Shown here: positions 25,935 through 34,715 of the stretch, piece by piece
How the letters are laid out: every line of letters starts with the position of its first letter
How positions within the stretch are numbered: position 1 is the stretch's first letter
Source of the DNA: JAPPKS01 sp963667895
GTDB taxonomy: Bacteria > Poribacteria > WGA-4E > PCPOR2b
Assembly: GCA_965223985.1 (NCBI GenBank)
Contig: OZ245030.1
Span: 2,232,001 to 2,296,000 of the forward strand
Length of the DNA stretch: 64,000 bases
Direction of reading: 5' to 3'
Notes under the pieces: generated by a model
Database searches by the model: none
What the model saw: the letters and a program-made list of their open reading frames with translations, nothing else
What the model was told of the DNA's origin: nothing
Position numbers and translations under genes: made by a program

Positions 25935-27779
25935 ATGACCGAAGACCTGAGGGCGCTTCTGAAGCAGAAAGCCAATAACTTGCGCATTCACTCAATCATA
26001 TCCACATCCGAAGCCGAATCCGGCCATCCAACGACGTGTATGTCAGCCGCAGATATCGTTTCTACGCTCTTTTTTCACACCATGCGTTATGATCGTCGTA
26101 ACCCGCGTAACCCTAATAATGATCGCTTCGTCTTATCAAAAGGTCATGCTGCACCGATTCTCTACGCCGCTTGGGCAGAGGCAGGCATTATTCCCGCCGC
26201 GGATCTACTCGCTTTGCGCCGAATTGACAGCGACCTCGAAGGTCACCCCACCCCGCGTCTTGACTGGGTCGATGTGGCAACCGGATCCTTGGGGCAAGGA
26301 TTGTCAATTGGCGTCGGAATGGCGCTCAACGGGAAATACTTGGATAAATCCGATTATCGCGTCTACGTCCTTATGGGCGATGGCGAATCGGCTGAAGGCG
26401 CGGTCTGGGAAGCGGTAGCATTGGCTTCACACTACAAACTCAACAACCTAATTGGTATTGTTGATGTCAACGGCAGAGGACAGAGCCAACGCACGATGTA
26501 TGGGTTCGACACCGATTCTTATTGCCGCCGTTTTGAGTCGTTCGGTTGGAACGCAATCGCGATCGATGGACACAATCTTGACGAAATTTTATCCGCGCTG
26601 GATGAAGCGAAGTCGTCCACAATTCAGCCAACAATGATTGTCGCAAAGACTCTTAAGGGCAAGGGGGTCTCATTTGTTGAGGACAAAGAGGGTTGGCACG
26701 GAAAAGCGATTCCCAAGGGCGAACAACTCGATGCAGCGCTGAATGAACTCGGTCCTCTCGGCTCAAATGGCGGGTTTCAGATTGAAACGCCGCCTGCTCA
26801 TCCAACAACCGTGAAGCAGGAAATACGCGAGATAGCACCGCCCGATTACCAGATTGGCGCAGAGATAGCGTCTCGAAGTGGATACGGCGCAGGGCTTGCA
26901 AAATTGGGAGATGTAAACCCGCAGATTGTTGCGCTGGATGCGGATGTAAAAAATTCCACCTACGCCGATCAATTTATGGAGAAACACAGTAATCGGTATT
27001 TTGAAATGTTTATCGCAGAACAGAACCTCGTCGGTTCAGGAATTGGGCTGTCAAAGTGTGGAAAGGTACCGTTTGTCTCAAGCTTCGCCGCATTTCTGAC
27101 CCGATCCGCGGATCAGATTCGTATGTCCGCAATCTCCCAAGCGAATATCAAATACGTCGGCTCCCACTCTGGTATCTCGATTGGCGAAGATGGTCCCTCA
27201 CAAATGGGCTTAGAGGACTTGGCGATGTTCCGCACGCTTCCAGGTTCGGTTGTTCTCTATCCGAGCGATGCAGTCGCAGCGGAGCGTCTAGTCGTTGAAG
27301 CCGCGCGGCATGAGGGCATCGTTTATATCCGCACCTCACGTCCCAAAACGCCCGTAATCTATTCGAACGATGAACGCTTCCCCATCGGAGGCAGCAAGAC
27401 CCTTCGCAAAGGTCCGAACGATCAAGCTACCGTCGTCGGGGCGGGCATTACGCTCAACGAGACGCTGAAAGCCTACGAGGATCTCAAATCAGAGGGCATC
27501 TCCATTCGCGTAATCGATCTCTACTCCGTCAAGCCCGTAGATACGGAGTCGCTCCTTCGGGCAGCCGCTGCCACCAATAACACACTGATTACGGTCGAAG
27601 ATCACTATCGAGAGGGCGGGCTTGGCGACGCTGTCCTCGACGCAGTCGCTTCTGAAGGAATAAAAGTTCACAAACTCGCCGTTACCAGCCTTCCCCGATC
27701 CGGAAAACCTGAAGAACTCATCGAGGTGCACGGCATTAGCGCGGCTTCCATCGCTCGCAAGGTGAAAGAGATTGTTTAA
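25935..27779 (+). CDS. tkt: Transketolase
   Basis: 614 aa, similar in length to the shorter, animal-like transketolases. It moves two-carbon units between sugar phosphates in the pentose phosphate pathway using thiamine diphosphate. The TPP-binding motif is GDGESAEG with the following DVN (about 148-180). N-terminal SEAESGHPTTCMSAADI and KGHAAPILYAAWAEAG are typical, and the pyrimidine domain has FIAEQNLVGSGIGLS (about 358-372) with the catalytic Glu. The C-terminal domain (about 490-614) has IRVIDLYSVKPVD and TVEDHYREGGLGDAV. AAAGGAA precedes the ATG. A strong hairpin follows the stop at 27807-27838. Confidence 0.96.
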   Translation: MTEDLRALLKQKANNLRIHSIISTSEAESGHPTTCMSAADIVSTLFFHTMRYDRRNPRNPNNDRFVLSKGHAAPILYAAWAEAGIIPAADLLALRRIDSDLEGHPTPRLDWVDVATGSLGQGLSIGVGMALNGKYLDKSDYRVYVLMGDGESAEGAVWEAVALASHYKLNNLIGIVDVNGRGQSQRTMYGFDTDSYCRRFESFGWNAIAIDGHNLDEILSALDEAKSSTIQPTMIVAKTLKGKGVSFVEDKEGWHGKAIPKGEQLDAALNELGPLGSNGGFQIETPPAHPTTVKQEIREIAPPDYQIGAEIASRSGYGAGLAKLGDVNPQIVALDADVKNSTYADQFMEKHSNRYFEMFIAEQNLVGSGIGLSKCGKVPFVSSFAAFLTRSADQIRMSAISQANIKYVGSHSGISIGEDGPSQMGLEDLAMFRTLPGSVVLYPSDAVAAERLVVEAARHEGIVYIRTSRPKTPVIYSNDERFPIGGSKTLRKGPNDQATVVGAGITLNETLKAYEDLKSEGISIRVIDLYSVKPVDTESLLRAAAATNNTLITVEDHYREGGLGDAVLDAVASEGIKVHKLAVTSLPRSGKPEELIEVHGISAASIARKVKEIV

Positions 27780-27806
27780 TTGAGTGGCATGATACTCGCC
27801 AAAATC

Positions 27807-27838
27807 GAAACCGAGTTTTTTCTTGAAAACTCGGTTTC
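27807..27838 (+). terminator. Hairpin downstream of the transketolase gene
   Basis: A perfect 13-bp stem (GAAACCGAGTTTT against AAAACTCGGTTTC) with a 6-base loop, 28 bases past the transketolase stop. There is no long T-run after it, so it is a weaker intrinsic terminator or an mRNA 3'-end stabiliser; the symmetrical arms would work on either strand. Confidence 0.6.
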
Positions 27839-27957
27839 TGTAAACGGGTGTCCTATAGCCAAGCGGGCGTTGCTTTCAGCACGATCCGAGAGTGTTCACA
27901 CATGGTTGGATCGGCGTGAGAACGAGGGTTGAATTGCAACAGGAGGGAATTTCTATC

Positions 27958-28692
27958 ATGACAGACGAAGAAAAATTTGTCGTCGATCTTGAAGGCTATC
28001 TCGTGATAAAGGACGTTCTATCCGACGATGAAGTGGCTGAAATGAACGCCGCCATCAATCAGGGTAGCCTTGAGGGACCACCGAGTCTCTGGGGAGAGCC
28101 ATTTAAGAGACTCATTGACCACCCCAAAATCCTCCCGTATCTCATTGAACTCTTGGGTCCTTATGTCCGTCTCGACCACGATTACCCGATGTTTATGAAC
28201 AGCGGTGAAAGCCGCGGTGAGTTGCACGGCGGCGAGGCTGGCGGTCGCCCCGGCGGTCCCGAAGGCGACCATTGGTACATTTACCGCGACGGTGTCATGC
28301 GAAACGGGCTGTGTGTGGTGGCATATAATTTAGCAGATGTGCCCGAAGGTGTAGGTGGGTTCGCCTGCATTCCTGGGAGCCACAAGAGCAACTTCCTGGC
28401 GAATATTCCTCCGGAAGTCCGGCGGCTCGAGCGTTCGGCTCACTATGTCGTCCAACCCGCACTCGAACCGGGTGATGTTCTGTTCTTCACCGAAGCTATC
28501 ATACACGGGACGATGCCGTGGCGGGGAGAACATCAACGCCGATCGTTGCTCTACAAATACAGCCCCGGAAACTCTGCTTGGTCAGGAAGCTTTTATGACA
28601 TCAACAGATACGGTGAATTGACCGAACAACAGAAACGGATGCTTTTACCGCCGTCAATTGGAAATCGTCCGCGCGTTGTGCAAAATGATTGA
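27958..28692 (+). CDS. Divergent PhyH family protein with HGG in place of the HxD metal motif
   Basis: 244 aa from the ATG at 27958, preceded by AGGAGGG. Family features are LVIKDVLSDDEVAEMN, CIPGSHKSNF (137-146), the distal His H183 in IIHGTMPW, and arginines at 194-195 that can hold 2-oxoglutarate. Where HxD should be, the sequence reads ELHGGEAGG, with H90 followed by G91 and G92. An H-x-G triad is seen in Fe(II)/2-oxoglutarate halogenases, but here it may simply mark a large subfamily of bacterial PhyH proteins. It shares little sequence with the three other PhyH proteins in the window. Confidence 0.87.
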   Translation: MTDEEKFVVDLEGYLVIKDVLSDDEVAEMNAAINQGSLEGPPSLWGEPFKRLIDHPKILPYLIELLGPYVRLDHDYPMFMNSGESRGELHGGEAGGRPGGPEGDHWYIYRDGVMRNGLCVVAYNLADVPEGVGGFACIPGSHKSNFLANIPPEVRRLERSAHYVVQPALEPGDVLFFTEAIIHGTMPWRGEHQRRSLLYKYSPGNSAWSGSFYDINRYGELTEQQKRMLLPPSIGNRPRVVQND

Positions 28693-29180
28693 GAACAGCT
28701 GAAGTGTCCCAATACTGACAACACCTATGTGGGAGGATAAAAGTTGTTCGCTGTGAGAGAGGCGTCCCTGCCTCGATTTCCAGAGCATCACGCTTTCCCT
28801 CTGTCCTCATCTTCCTCCTTAGCGTTATGCGCTCGTGTTCTGCATGAACCAATATCAATCGAAAAATCTCGCGTTTTGCGCCCAAATCAGGATGCCCAAA
28901 AATCCTCCCCCTTGCGAATGGGAAACGAAAGGGGGTCTGCTCCGCCGCGTAGTGTACGCCTCGCTGCATTCCCGATTAACATCGGCAACTCTGCGGTAGT
29001 AATGTAGGTTGGATTGAGCGATGAACGGAGTGAATAACGAGCGCGATAGTATTCCGATGAATTATACAACCTAGGGCGCATGGACGCAGGAGCGGATTCT
29101 GTTAGAAAGCCGTTGCACTGTAGCGTAACCGAACAATCAACTGAACGGATAGATCGACTTAGATCTATGAGGAGGTTGTA
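28693..29180. other. Intergenic region at the left edge of the accessory island
   Basis: About 490 bases without a credible gene. It contains a repeat unit (29004-29075), a 7-bp C/G-rich inverted repeat around 28912-28940, and a 17-base motif at 29136-29152 that recurs at 30217 and 41755. Confidence 0.5.
29004..29075. repeat. REP-like dispersed repeat with inverted ends
   Basis: Begins with the core GTAGGTTGGATTGAGCG and ends with an inverted copy of its end (TAGGTTG at 29005-29011, CAACCTA at 29068-29074). The core occurs at least seven times between 29.0 and 41.3 kb: 29004, 30202, 31523 (minus), 33068, 33331 (minus), 38034 and 41218. Such elements resemble REP/MITE-type intergenic repeats. 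Confidence 0.7.
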
Positions 29181-30164
29181 ATGTCAGACTGGTTTGAAAT
29201 TCAGGAAGAGTTTGAAAGTATGTCTCCCGAGTTGCCAGGACACGAGAGATATAAACGGATAAGACACAAATATCTAAAGCAGCTACATGAACAAACTGGG
29301 CGTAGTGTCATTACATATTATTCGGGTGCTATCCAGCATCCGCAATTGTGGGAAGAATGTATGGTAGATGATTCAGATACTTTGGCATTTATGACACTAT
29401 CAAAGCAATTGAAACATAAAGAAGGGCTTGATTTATTTCTTCACACCTATGGGGGAAATATTGGGGCTGCACAAACCATAATTAGCTGTTTGAGGCAATT
29501 ATATGGAGCAAACATACGAGTGTTTGTTCCACAAATTGCTATGTCTGCGGGTACATTATTAGCATGTGCTGCGAAGCAAATTATAATGGCAAGCCAATCT
29601 AGCTTAGGCCCCGTGGATCCACAAATAGGCAGATACCAAGCACATGGTGTAATTAGAGAATTTAATCAAGCAAAAAATGATGCAGTGACAGAGCCAAAGA
29701 GCCGGCATGCGTGGAAACCTATTCTTTCACAATATCAACCAACACTTATAGATATGTGTAAGCAAAATATTGAGTGGTCAAAGGATTTATTGAAACAAAC
29801 GCTTTCAGAAAGTATGTTCCTAATTGAGGACGATGATGAAGAATACGTGAAATCATTAAAGGCGAAAAAGGTAGATGAGCTAGTGAATATCTTAACGTTA
29901 TCTGATGAGGCTAGAGCAAGTGTGCATCAACAACGCTTTTCACGTGATGTATGTAAAGACGCCTTCGGAAAAAATTTGAAAGACATTTATCAGTTAGATA
30001 CTACAATGAACGCAGAAGGTAAGCACGAAGGCAGTAAGCCCACAGTCTATGCGATACATTGGGCAAATATTTGCACTTTAGAATCGAAACGTATTGTAAA
30101 GATTATTGAAAACCATGAAGGCAAAAGTTTGGTTAGACCTCCTTATGAGGACAGAATTTTGTAA
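29181..30164 (+). CDS. SDH-type serine proteinase (ClpP/crotonase fold)
   Basis: 327 aa. It matches the serine dehydrogenase proteinase family (SDH_sah), cytoplasmic relatives of ClpP and SppA. The oxyanion strand DLFLHTYGGNIGAA is at 84-97, the probable nucleophile S122 lies in IAMSAGTLLACAA, and SSLGPVDPQIG at 140-150 is a strong family motif. There is no signal peptide or membrane segment. GAGGAGG... precedes the ATG (AGGAGG within 29170-29176). The gene is clearly more AT-rich than the core genes around it, with A/T-ending codons, suggesting horizontal transfer. Natural substrate unknown. Confidence 0.85.
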   Translation: MSDWFEIQEEFESMSPELPGHERYKRIRHKYLKQLHEQTGRSVITYYSGAIQHPQLWEECMVDDSDTLAFMTLSKQLKHKEGLDLFLHTYGGNIGAAQTIISCLRQLYGANIRVFVPQIAMSAGTLLACAAKQIIMASQSSLGPVDPQIGRYQAHGVIREFNQAKNDAVTEPKSRHAWKPILSQYQPTLIDMCKQNIEWSKDLLKQTLSESMFLIEDDDEEYVKSLKAKKVDELVNILTLSDEARASVHQQRFSRDVCKDAFGKNLKDIYQLDTTMNAEGKHEGSKPTVYAIHWANICTLESKRIVKIIENHEGKSLVRPPYEDRIL

Positions 30165-30201
30165 TTACCCCCCCAAACCCTGTACAGTTTAATAAGTTCT
30201 T

Positions 30202-30233
30202 GTAAGTTGGGTTGAGATCAACTGAGCGGATAG
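30202..30233 (+). repeat. REP-like core plus 17-base motif
   Basis: GTAAGTTGGGTTGAG (30202-30216) is a degenerate repeat core, directly followed by ATCAACTGAGCGGATAG (30217-30233). The latter recurs with one or two changes at 29136-29152 and 41755-41771. Confidence 0.6.
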
Positions 30234-30350
30234 CGATGGCGATAGTTTTCTGCTTAACCTACCGATTTACAATACACATTCGAAATATCCAAAAAGCGTT
30301 GGGTTCGCTAAATCCAAAAAAACGCCGTCCGACTTAAAATACCAATATCT

Positions 30351-31396
30351 ATAGGAGTTACGCAGTTGAGAGCAAATAGGTTATAATTTGAGCATGAATC
30401 CACCGAAATATAATGACATTGACTATATCAATTTCTTGGTTGGCACTCAGAAAAGTTACAGTTGTCTTGAGGCAGAAAAAGTTCAACCCCAAACCGATGA
30501 CTCACCGGCTCATGATTCGATAACCAGACTTTTGCATCGAGATGAACCCGATACCGGCAAACTGTGGCACGAATCAAAAAGTCAGGTGAAATTGAAATCA
30601 GGAATCCTAGTTATAGATGATTCGACCCTAGATAAACCTTATTCCCAAAAGATTGACCTAGTGACAAAACACTGGTCGGGGAAACACCATCGAGTTGTGC
30701 ATGGCATTAACTTAATCACTTTGCTTTGGACGAATGGCGATAGACATATTCCATGTGATTATCGAATCTATAACAAAGCCAAGGACGGCTTGACGAAAAA
30801 TGACCATTTCCGTGCCATGCTGGGCGGAAGCGAAGAACCGTGGCTTTGTTCCCGAATGTCTTTGCTTTGATAGTTGGTATGCTAGCCTAGAGAATCTAAA
30901 AGCCGTCCGAGATTATGGTTGGAGATGGCTGACTCGTCTAGCTGCCAACCGACGGGTCAGTAAAGATTACTCCGGTAATCGTCCTGTGAGTACAGTGCCG
31001 ATTGAATCAACGGGTACGATTGTTCATCTTAAGGGTTATGGATTGATTTTGGTATTCAAGGTGGACACTCCAGAAGGTGACATTGAATATTGGGCAACGA
31101 ACGACTTACAGATGAACGAGTTAACACGTCTCAAATATACGGAATGGTCTTGGGCAATAGAAGAATATCATCGTGGAATTAAGCAATTCGTTGGCGTCGA
31201 ACGGGCACAAGTGCGGTCGACTCGCACTCAAAGCAATCATATCGGCTTAGCGCTGAGAGCCTTTCTGAGAATTGAACATTACTGTTATCACACCGGCACC
31301 AGTTGGTTTGAAGCAAAACTCCCAATTGTCAGAAAGGCTGTCCGTGATTATTTGGCTCAACCCCTTTTTACGCTTCAACCAAGTGCGTAACTCCTA
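30351..31396 (+). mobile_element. IS701-like insertion sequence
   Basis: Terminal inverted repeats of at least 14 bp are visible: ATAGGAGTTACGCA (30351-30364) and TGCGTAACTCCTAT (31383-31396). They enclose one transposase, giving an element of about 1046 bp. No clear target-site duplication was seen. The transposase stop codon lies inside the right terminal repeat. The element sits directly after degenerate repeat sequence. Confidence 0.85.
30394..31390 (+). pseudogene. IS701-family DDE transposase, frameshifted
   Basis: The first part (from ATG 30394) contains LVIDDSTLDKPYS with the first catalytic Asp and KHWSGKHHRVVHGINL; its frame closes at 30870. The second part, in the next frame (from about 30824), contains CFDSWYASLENLK with the second Asp and AIEEYHRGIKQFVGVE with the Glu. 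The frames join within MLGG / AEAKNRGF: removing one G from the GGG at 30822-30824 restores a continuous MLAEAKNRGFVPE. So a single-base insertion, or a programmed +1 shift, breaks an otherwise complete transposase. No recognised slippery sequence was seen, so a disabling mutation or read error is more likely. Confidence 0.85.
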
Positions 31397-31435
31397 TGTG
31401 TAATTAAAATTGGTGGCGGCTGAGTGATTCGAAAA

Positions 31436-31541
31436 GCGTTGGGTTACGCTTCATCACAACAGATTTTAAACCGCGTCAGCTCTCGAAACCCGTTCGCGCT
31501 ATGTGGCACCTCTTGCCGACACCGCTCAACCCAACCTACAA
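31436..31541 (+). repeat. Inverted-repeat copy 1 flanking the lipoprotein cassette
   Basis: About 105 bases that recur in inverted orientation at 33064-33172. A 30-base core (31449-31478) matches 33127-33156 exactly on the other strand. It ends with an inverted REP-like core (GCTCAACCCAACCTAC at 31523-31538). Confidence 0.85.
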
Positions 31542-31728
31542 CTCAAGAGCATTGGCCGGCAAGGTCTAATAACGGTGTCCTTGGCCCAACTCGTGAACCA
31601 ATTTCTGAAGGTCATTATATCGCATTGGGAATTTTAGGCGGCATCACATTATTTGGAATCGGTTACGTTCTTGCGAATTGAAGGTGGATAACGTGTGGAT
31701 AGGTTTAACTAACAAAAAGGAGAATTCT

Positions 31729-32556
31729 ATGATACGCCAAGCAGGTATTGTAACACTGTCAATAGTATTTGGACTGTTTATGTTCAGTTGCAGCAGTGAA
31801 ACTGTTCGTGAAGACGTTGTGGTTGTTGAAGAAGATGTTAATGACGTTAATGATATTGAGAATGAAACAGTATCATCCGTGTCTTGGGTTGATACATGGG
31901 AATTGGTAAGTGTTTTTAGTCATCGCATACAATCTCGCCAAGGCGGGGCGGTGGTCGATGGTCTCATGGTTGCCAGTGATTTTGACATGTCGTATATCAA
32001 CGTTCCCGATCCCAATCCGTGGCAACCATTTGATGGCGGCGAAAACAAACGCAAATTCGATACACTACCCCTGAAAGACATCTTAATCGATGGTGAAGAC
32101 CTCGGACACTACATCATGGATAAGAAAGCCTTCTTCCCCGGAGGCTTTTTGTTTAGAAATACGAGTGAACAACGAGCCGGGGTGAAAACGCTTGATGGGC
32201 TGGTGATTACCATCCCTGCGGAAATTAGTACTTATTTTCTTACGTCCCATATTTACTTTCACGCTTCCGGTAAAATGTATGTGAAACTCCTTCGGTTTGT
32301 TGTGGAATATCCCTCTGATACTGATATCCCCCTTGCTACCTTGATTCAATCGGACGCGGTGCTCCGGGGCGGTACTTACTCCGCAGATACGTTTCCAGAA
32401 GACGGCTCGAAGCCTACCCCGTATACGTTTACCTTTGGTAAATCAACAATAACTGGCACATGGACAAGGCGAGGGAATACGCTTGTACTGTTACGTGATG
32501 ACAGTCGTGTTAGTGCTGTCTTTGAAAAGGTTGATAACCGTAACGAACTGTGGTAA
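31729..32556 (+). CDS. Predicted lipoprotein of unknown function
   Basis: 275 aa from the ATG at 31729, with AAGGAG upstream; an earlier ATG at 31678 would spoil the signal. The N-terminus is a lipoprotein signal: IRQAGIVTLSIVFGLF, then lipobox FMFSC with Cys about 21, followed by an acidic, Val/Asp-rich linker (VVVVEEDVNDVNDIEN). The rest is a mostly beta domain (for example YTFTFGKSTITGTWTRRGNTLVLL near the end, about 245-262, which resembles the closing strands of lipocalin-like lipoproteins). No family recognised. It lies with the next gene between two inverted repeats. Confidence 0.75.
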   Translation: MIRQAGIVTLSIVFGLFMFSCSSETVREDVVVVEEDVNDVNDIENETVSSVSWVDTWELVSVFSHRIQSRQGGAVVDGLMVASDFDMSYINVPDPNPWQPFDGGENKRKFDTLPLKDILIDGEDLGHYIMDKKAFFPGGFLFRNTSEQRAGVKTLDGLVITIPAEISTYFLTSHIYFHASGKMYVKLLRFVVEYPSDTDIPLATLIQSDAVLRGGTYSADTFPEDGSKPTPYTFTFGKSTITGTWTRRGNTLVLLRDDSRVSAVFEKVDNRNELW

Positions 32557-32580
32557 AATCCACTTATTATGGAGACTTTT

Positions 32581-32958
32581 ATGGATATCGCTCAAGCAAA
32601 AGTAAACTCGCAAGCCCGAGAATTATGGCAAGAGGCTATCAAACGTGGTATTAAATTCTCATATGACTATGCTGTCCAACCTGAATTGCGGATTGATTAT
32701 AGTCGTTTGCTCGTTGATCACGGTAGTTCAGACGATGCGATTCGATATCAAGATGCTGAAGGATTAAAATGCAGCTTTGCAAAACGGATAGAGGAAGAAC
32801 ATGACAACATTCTTGTATTGGTTATGCAAGACCAAATCCTCAACGCAGCCATTGATTTAATTCCACATAGCCGTGATAGCTATAGTCCCCATAGGGATGC
32901 AATAAAACGTCTGCATGAACGCGCAGAAACTTTTGTCAAGCCAAGATCTGGATTCTAA
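32581..32958 (+). CDS. Small hypothetical protein
   Basis: 125 aa from the ATG at 32581, which has GGAG five bases upstream (32572-32575); an ATG at 32569 is the alternative. No family recognised. It appears largely helical and charged (AKVNSQARELWQEAIKRG; DAIKRLHERAETFVK), without signal or membrane segment. It starts 24 bases after the lipoprotein stop, so the two form a pair enclosed by the inverted repeats. Confidence 0.55.
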   Translation: MDIAQAKVNSQARELWQEAIKRGIKFSYDYAVQPELRIDYSRLLVDHGSSDDAIRYQDAEGLKCSFAKRIEEEHDNILVLVMQDQILNAAIDLIPHSRDSYSPHRDAIKRLHERAETFVKPRSGF

Positions 32959-33581
32959 GCAAACATCCCCGAATAAACAGGTCAAACAGGTCTTCCACGT
33001 CCCGATTATTGTACTTCCAGCACGATTCGGCGATGTATAGGTGTGCGTACTTCTTGGAGTAGCTCTTGCAGGTCGGGTTGAGCAGTATCGGCAAGGGGGC
33101 AACATAGCGCGAATTGGTTTCGAGGGCTGACGCGGTTTAAAATCTGTTGTGATGAAGTGTACCCCAACGATCAAGCGAGTGAATAGCGAGCGCGACAGTC
33201 TTGTTGTCAGTGAAACCTGTCGCCATCGCCAATTGTTCCGTTGATCGTTTGGTTCGCTAAATCTAAAAAACGCCAATCAATTTCAAATACCAAAATCCAT
33301 TCTACATGTTTCGCGCATTTCATTTACTCCGCTTACCCCAACCTACAAAAACTGGAGTGCAAGACATTGCTACCCAAGTACCTTAATGGTGCTAGAAGGG
33401 TTGCGCTCCAGCGGAGCGGTATGTGAACATACACGATAAAACAAACATCTGTAGGGGCACCACTCGTGGGCGCCCGCCCTGCTAACTGAGGAAGAAAATG
33501 CAAGAGAAAACATCCTAGTTTGCGCTCGCACTATATTTTGTTCCCCTCCTTTGGTATAATATAGAAGTTTGGAGGTCGGCT
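32959..33581. other. Repeat-rich intergenic region upstream of the methyltransferase
   Basis: About 620 bases of decayed repeats and no credible gene. It holds the second inverted-repeat copy (33064-33172), GATCAAGCGA... repeat sequence at 33169-33198 (related copy at 41771-41800), a segment starting GGTTCGCTAAATC at 33251 that recurs at 30302, a minus-strand REP core at 33331-33346, and a GC-rich palindromic unit near 33450-33480. Confidence 0.6.
33064..33172 (-). repeat. Inverted-repeat copy 2 flanking the lipoprotein cassette
   Basis: The reverse complement of this stretch matches 31436-31541, with a 30-base exact core (33127-33156). It carries a REP-like core GCAGGTCGGGTTGAGC at 33068-33083 at its outer end when read on the plus strand. 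Confidence 0.85.
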
Positions 33582-34715
33582 ATGAATATGTTGTATTATG
33601 GAGATAACCTTGAAATCCTACGAGACCATATCGCCGATGAAAGTGTAGACTTAATCTACATCGATCCACCCTTTAACTCGAATCAGGCATATAATGTGAT
33701 TTTCAGCGAGACGGACGGCACGGCATCGCAAGCGCAGATACAAGCCTTTGATGATACGTGGCATTGGGGTGAAATTACGGAGCAGGCGTATCATAATCTG
33801 GTTGAGACAGGTCCATCTTCTGTGGTGGAGACTGTCAAGAGTTTTCGCGGTTTTCTTGGTGAAAACAATCTGATGGCGTACCTCGTGATGATGACGGGGC
33901 GGTTGATTGAACTTCATCGCGTTCTGAAACTTACGGGTAGTTTTTATCTCCACTGCGACCCCACGGCATCGCACTATCTGAAGATTGTATTAGATCAAAT
34001 CTTCGGCGTTGAGAACTTTCGGAATGAGATAGTGTGGCAGCGAACAGAGAGTCATAACACAGCCGATCGATACGGCAATATAGCAGATATTCTTTTATAC
34101 TATACAAAGTCGGGCTTAGCTAAATGGAATCGCTCGTATCATAGCTATTCTGGCGGAACTCAGCTATACAGTGAACAACAACTAAAGCGATTCCGCTACG
34201 TTGCTGAGGACGGGCGCCGCTACAGACTTGATGATTTGACAGCGCCAAGACCCAACAGTGATTCTGGGAAATTTGAATGGCGCGGGACTATGCCGAGCGG
34301 ATCGCGCGGGTGGGGTTACAGATTTGAGCAATTGGAAAATTGGTGGACGGAGGGCAGGATACATACGAAAAAAGATGGAACGCCACGAATGGATGGATTG
34401 AAAGTCTACCTTGATGAATCAGAAGGGAAGCCGCTTCAGAATATTTGGACCGATATTCCAAGAATTCCAAACACGTCAAATGAACGATTGGGATTTCCAA
34501 CTCAGAAACCCGTTGCATTACTAGAACGAATTATCCAGGTGAGTAGCAACGAAGGGAATCTTGTGCTTGATGCATTTTGCGGTTGTGGTACAACCGTAAC
34601 CGCAGCTCAAAAACTCAAGCGAAGATGGATAGGCATAGACATCACATACCTTGCGATTTCCTTGATAGAATATCGATTACGGGATAGCTTTGTGGCGACG
34701 CGAATTATAACGTGA
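33582..34715 (+). CDS. Site-specific DNA methyltransferase (N6-adenine/N4-cytosine, DPPF type)
   Basis: 377 aa, SAM-dependent amino-methyltransferase of the N6_N4_Mtase family. The catalytic motif IV DPPF is at 28-31 (YIDPPFNS). The SAM-binding motif I comes at the C-terminus (LVLDAFCGCGTT, FCGCG about 332-336, then WIGIDIT), so the order is of the beta type, with the target-recognition region between (about 150-310). TQKPVALLERII precedes motif I as usual. The stop TGA at 34713-34715 overlaps the GTG start of the next gene, making a GTGA coupling. In many bacteria this methyltransferase is fused to the nuclease domain that is a separate gene here. It probably protects host DNA from that nuclease. 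Confidence 0.92.
   Translation: MNMLYYGDNLEILRDHIADESVDLIYIDPPFNSNQAYNVIFSETDGTASQAQIQAFDDTWHWGEITEQAYHNLVETGPSSVVETVKSFRGFLGENNLMAYLVMMTGRLIELHRVLKLTGSFYLHCDPTASHYLKIVLDQIFGVENFRNEIVWQRTESHNTADRYGNIADILLYYTKSGLAKWNRSYHSYSGGTQLYSEQQLKRFRYVAEDGRRYRLDDLTAPRPNSDSGKFEWRGTMPSGSRGWGYRFEQLENWWTEGRIHTKKDGTPRMDGLKVYLDESEGKPLQNIWTDIPRIPNTSNERLGFPTQKPVALLERIIQVSSNEGNLVLDAFCGCGTTVTAAQKLKRRWIGIDITYLAISLIEYRLRDSFVATRIIT

Noticed and set aside
28744..29007. 87-codon frame
   Set aside because: Low-complexity Ser/Pro/Arg composition in a repeat-bearing gap; no start signal.
30341..31406. Target-site duplication around the insertion sequence
   Set aside because: No matching short direct repeat found on the two flanks with the chosen ends.
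31424..31681. 85-codon frame ending in a membrane-like segment (IALGILGGITLFGIGYV)
   Set aside because: Most of it lies inside inverted-repeat copy 1 and has no ribosome-binding site. The last 25 codons may be a gene remnant but cannot stand as a gene.
33241..33426. 61-codon frame
   Set aside because: Lies in dispersed repeat sequence and has no family-like content.
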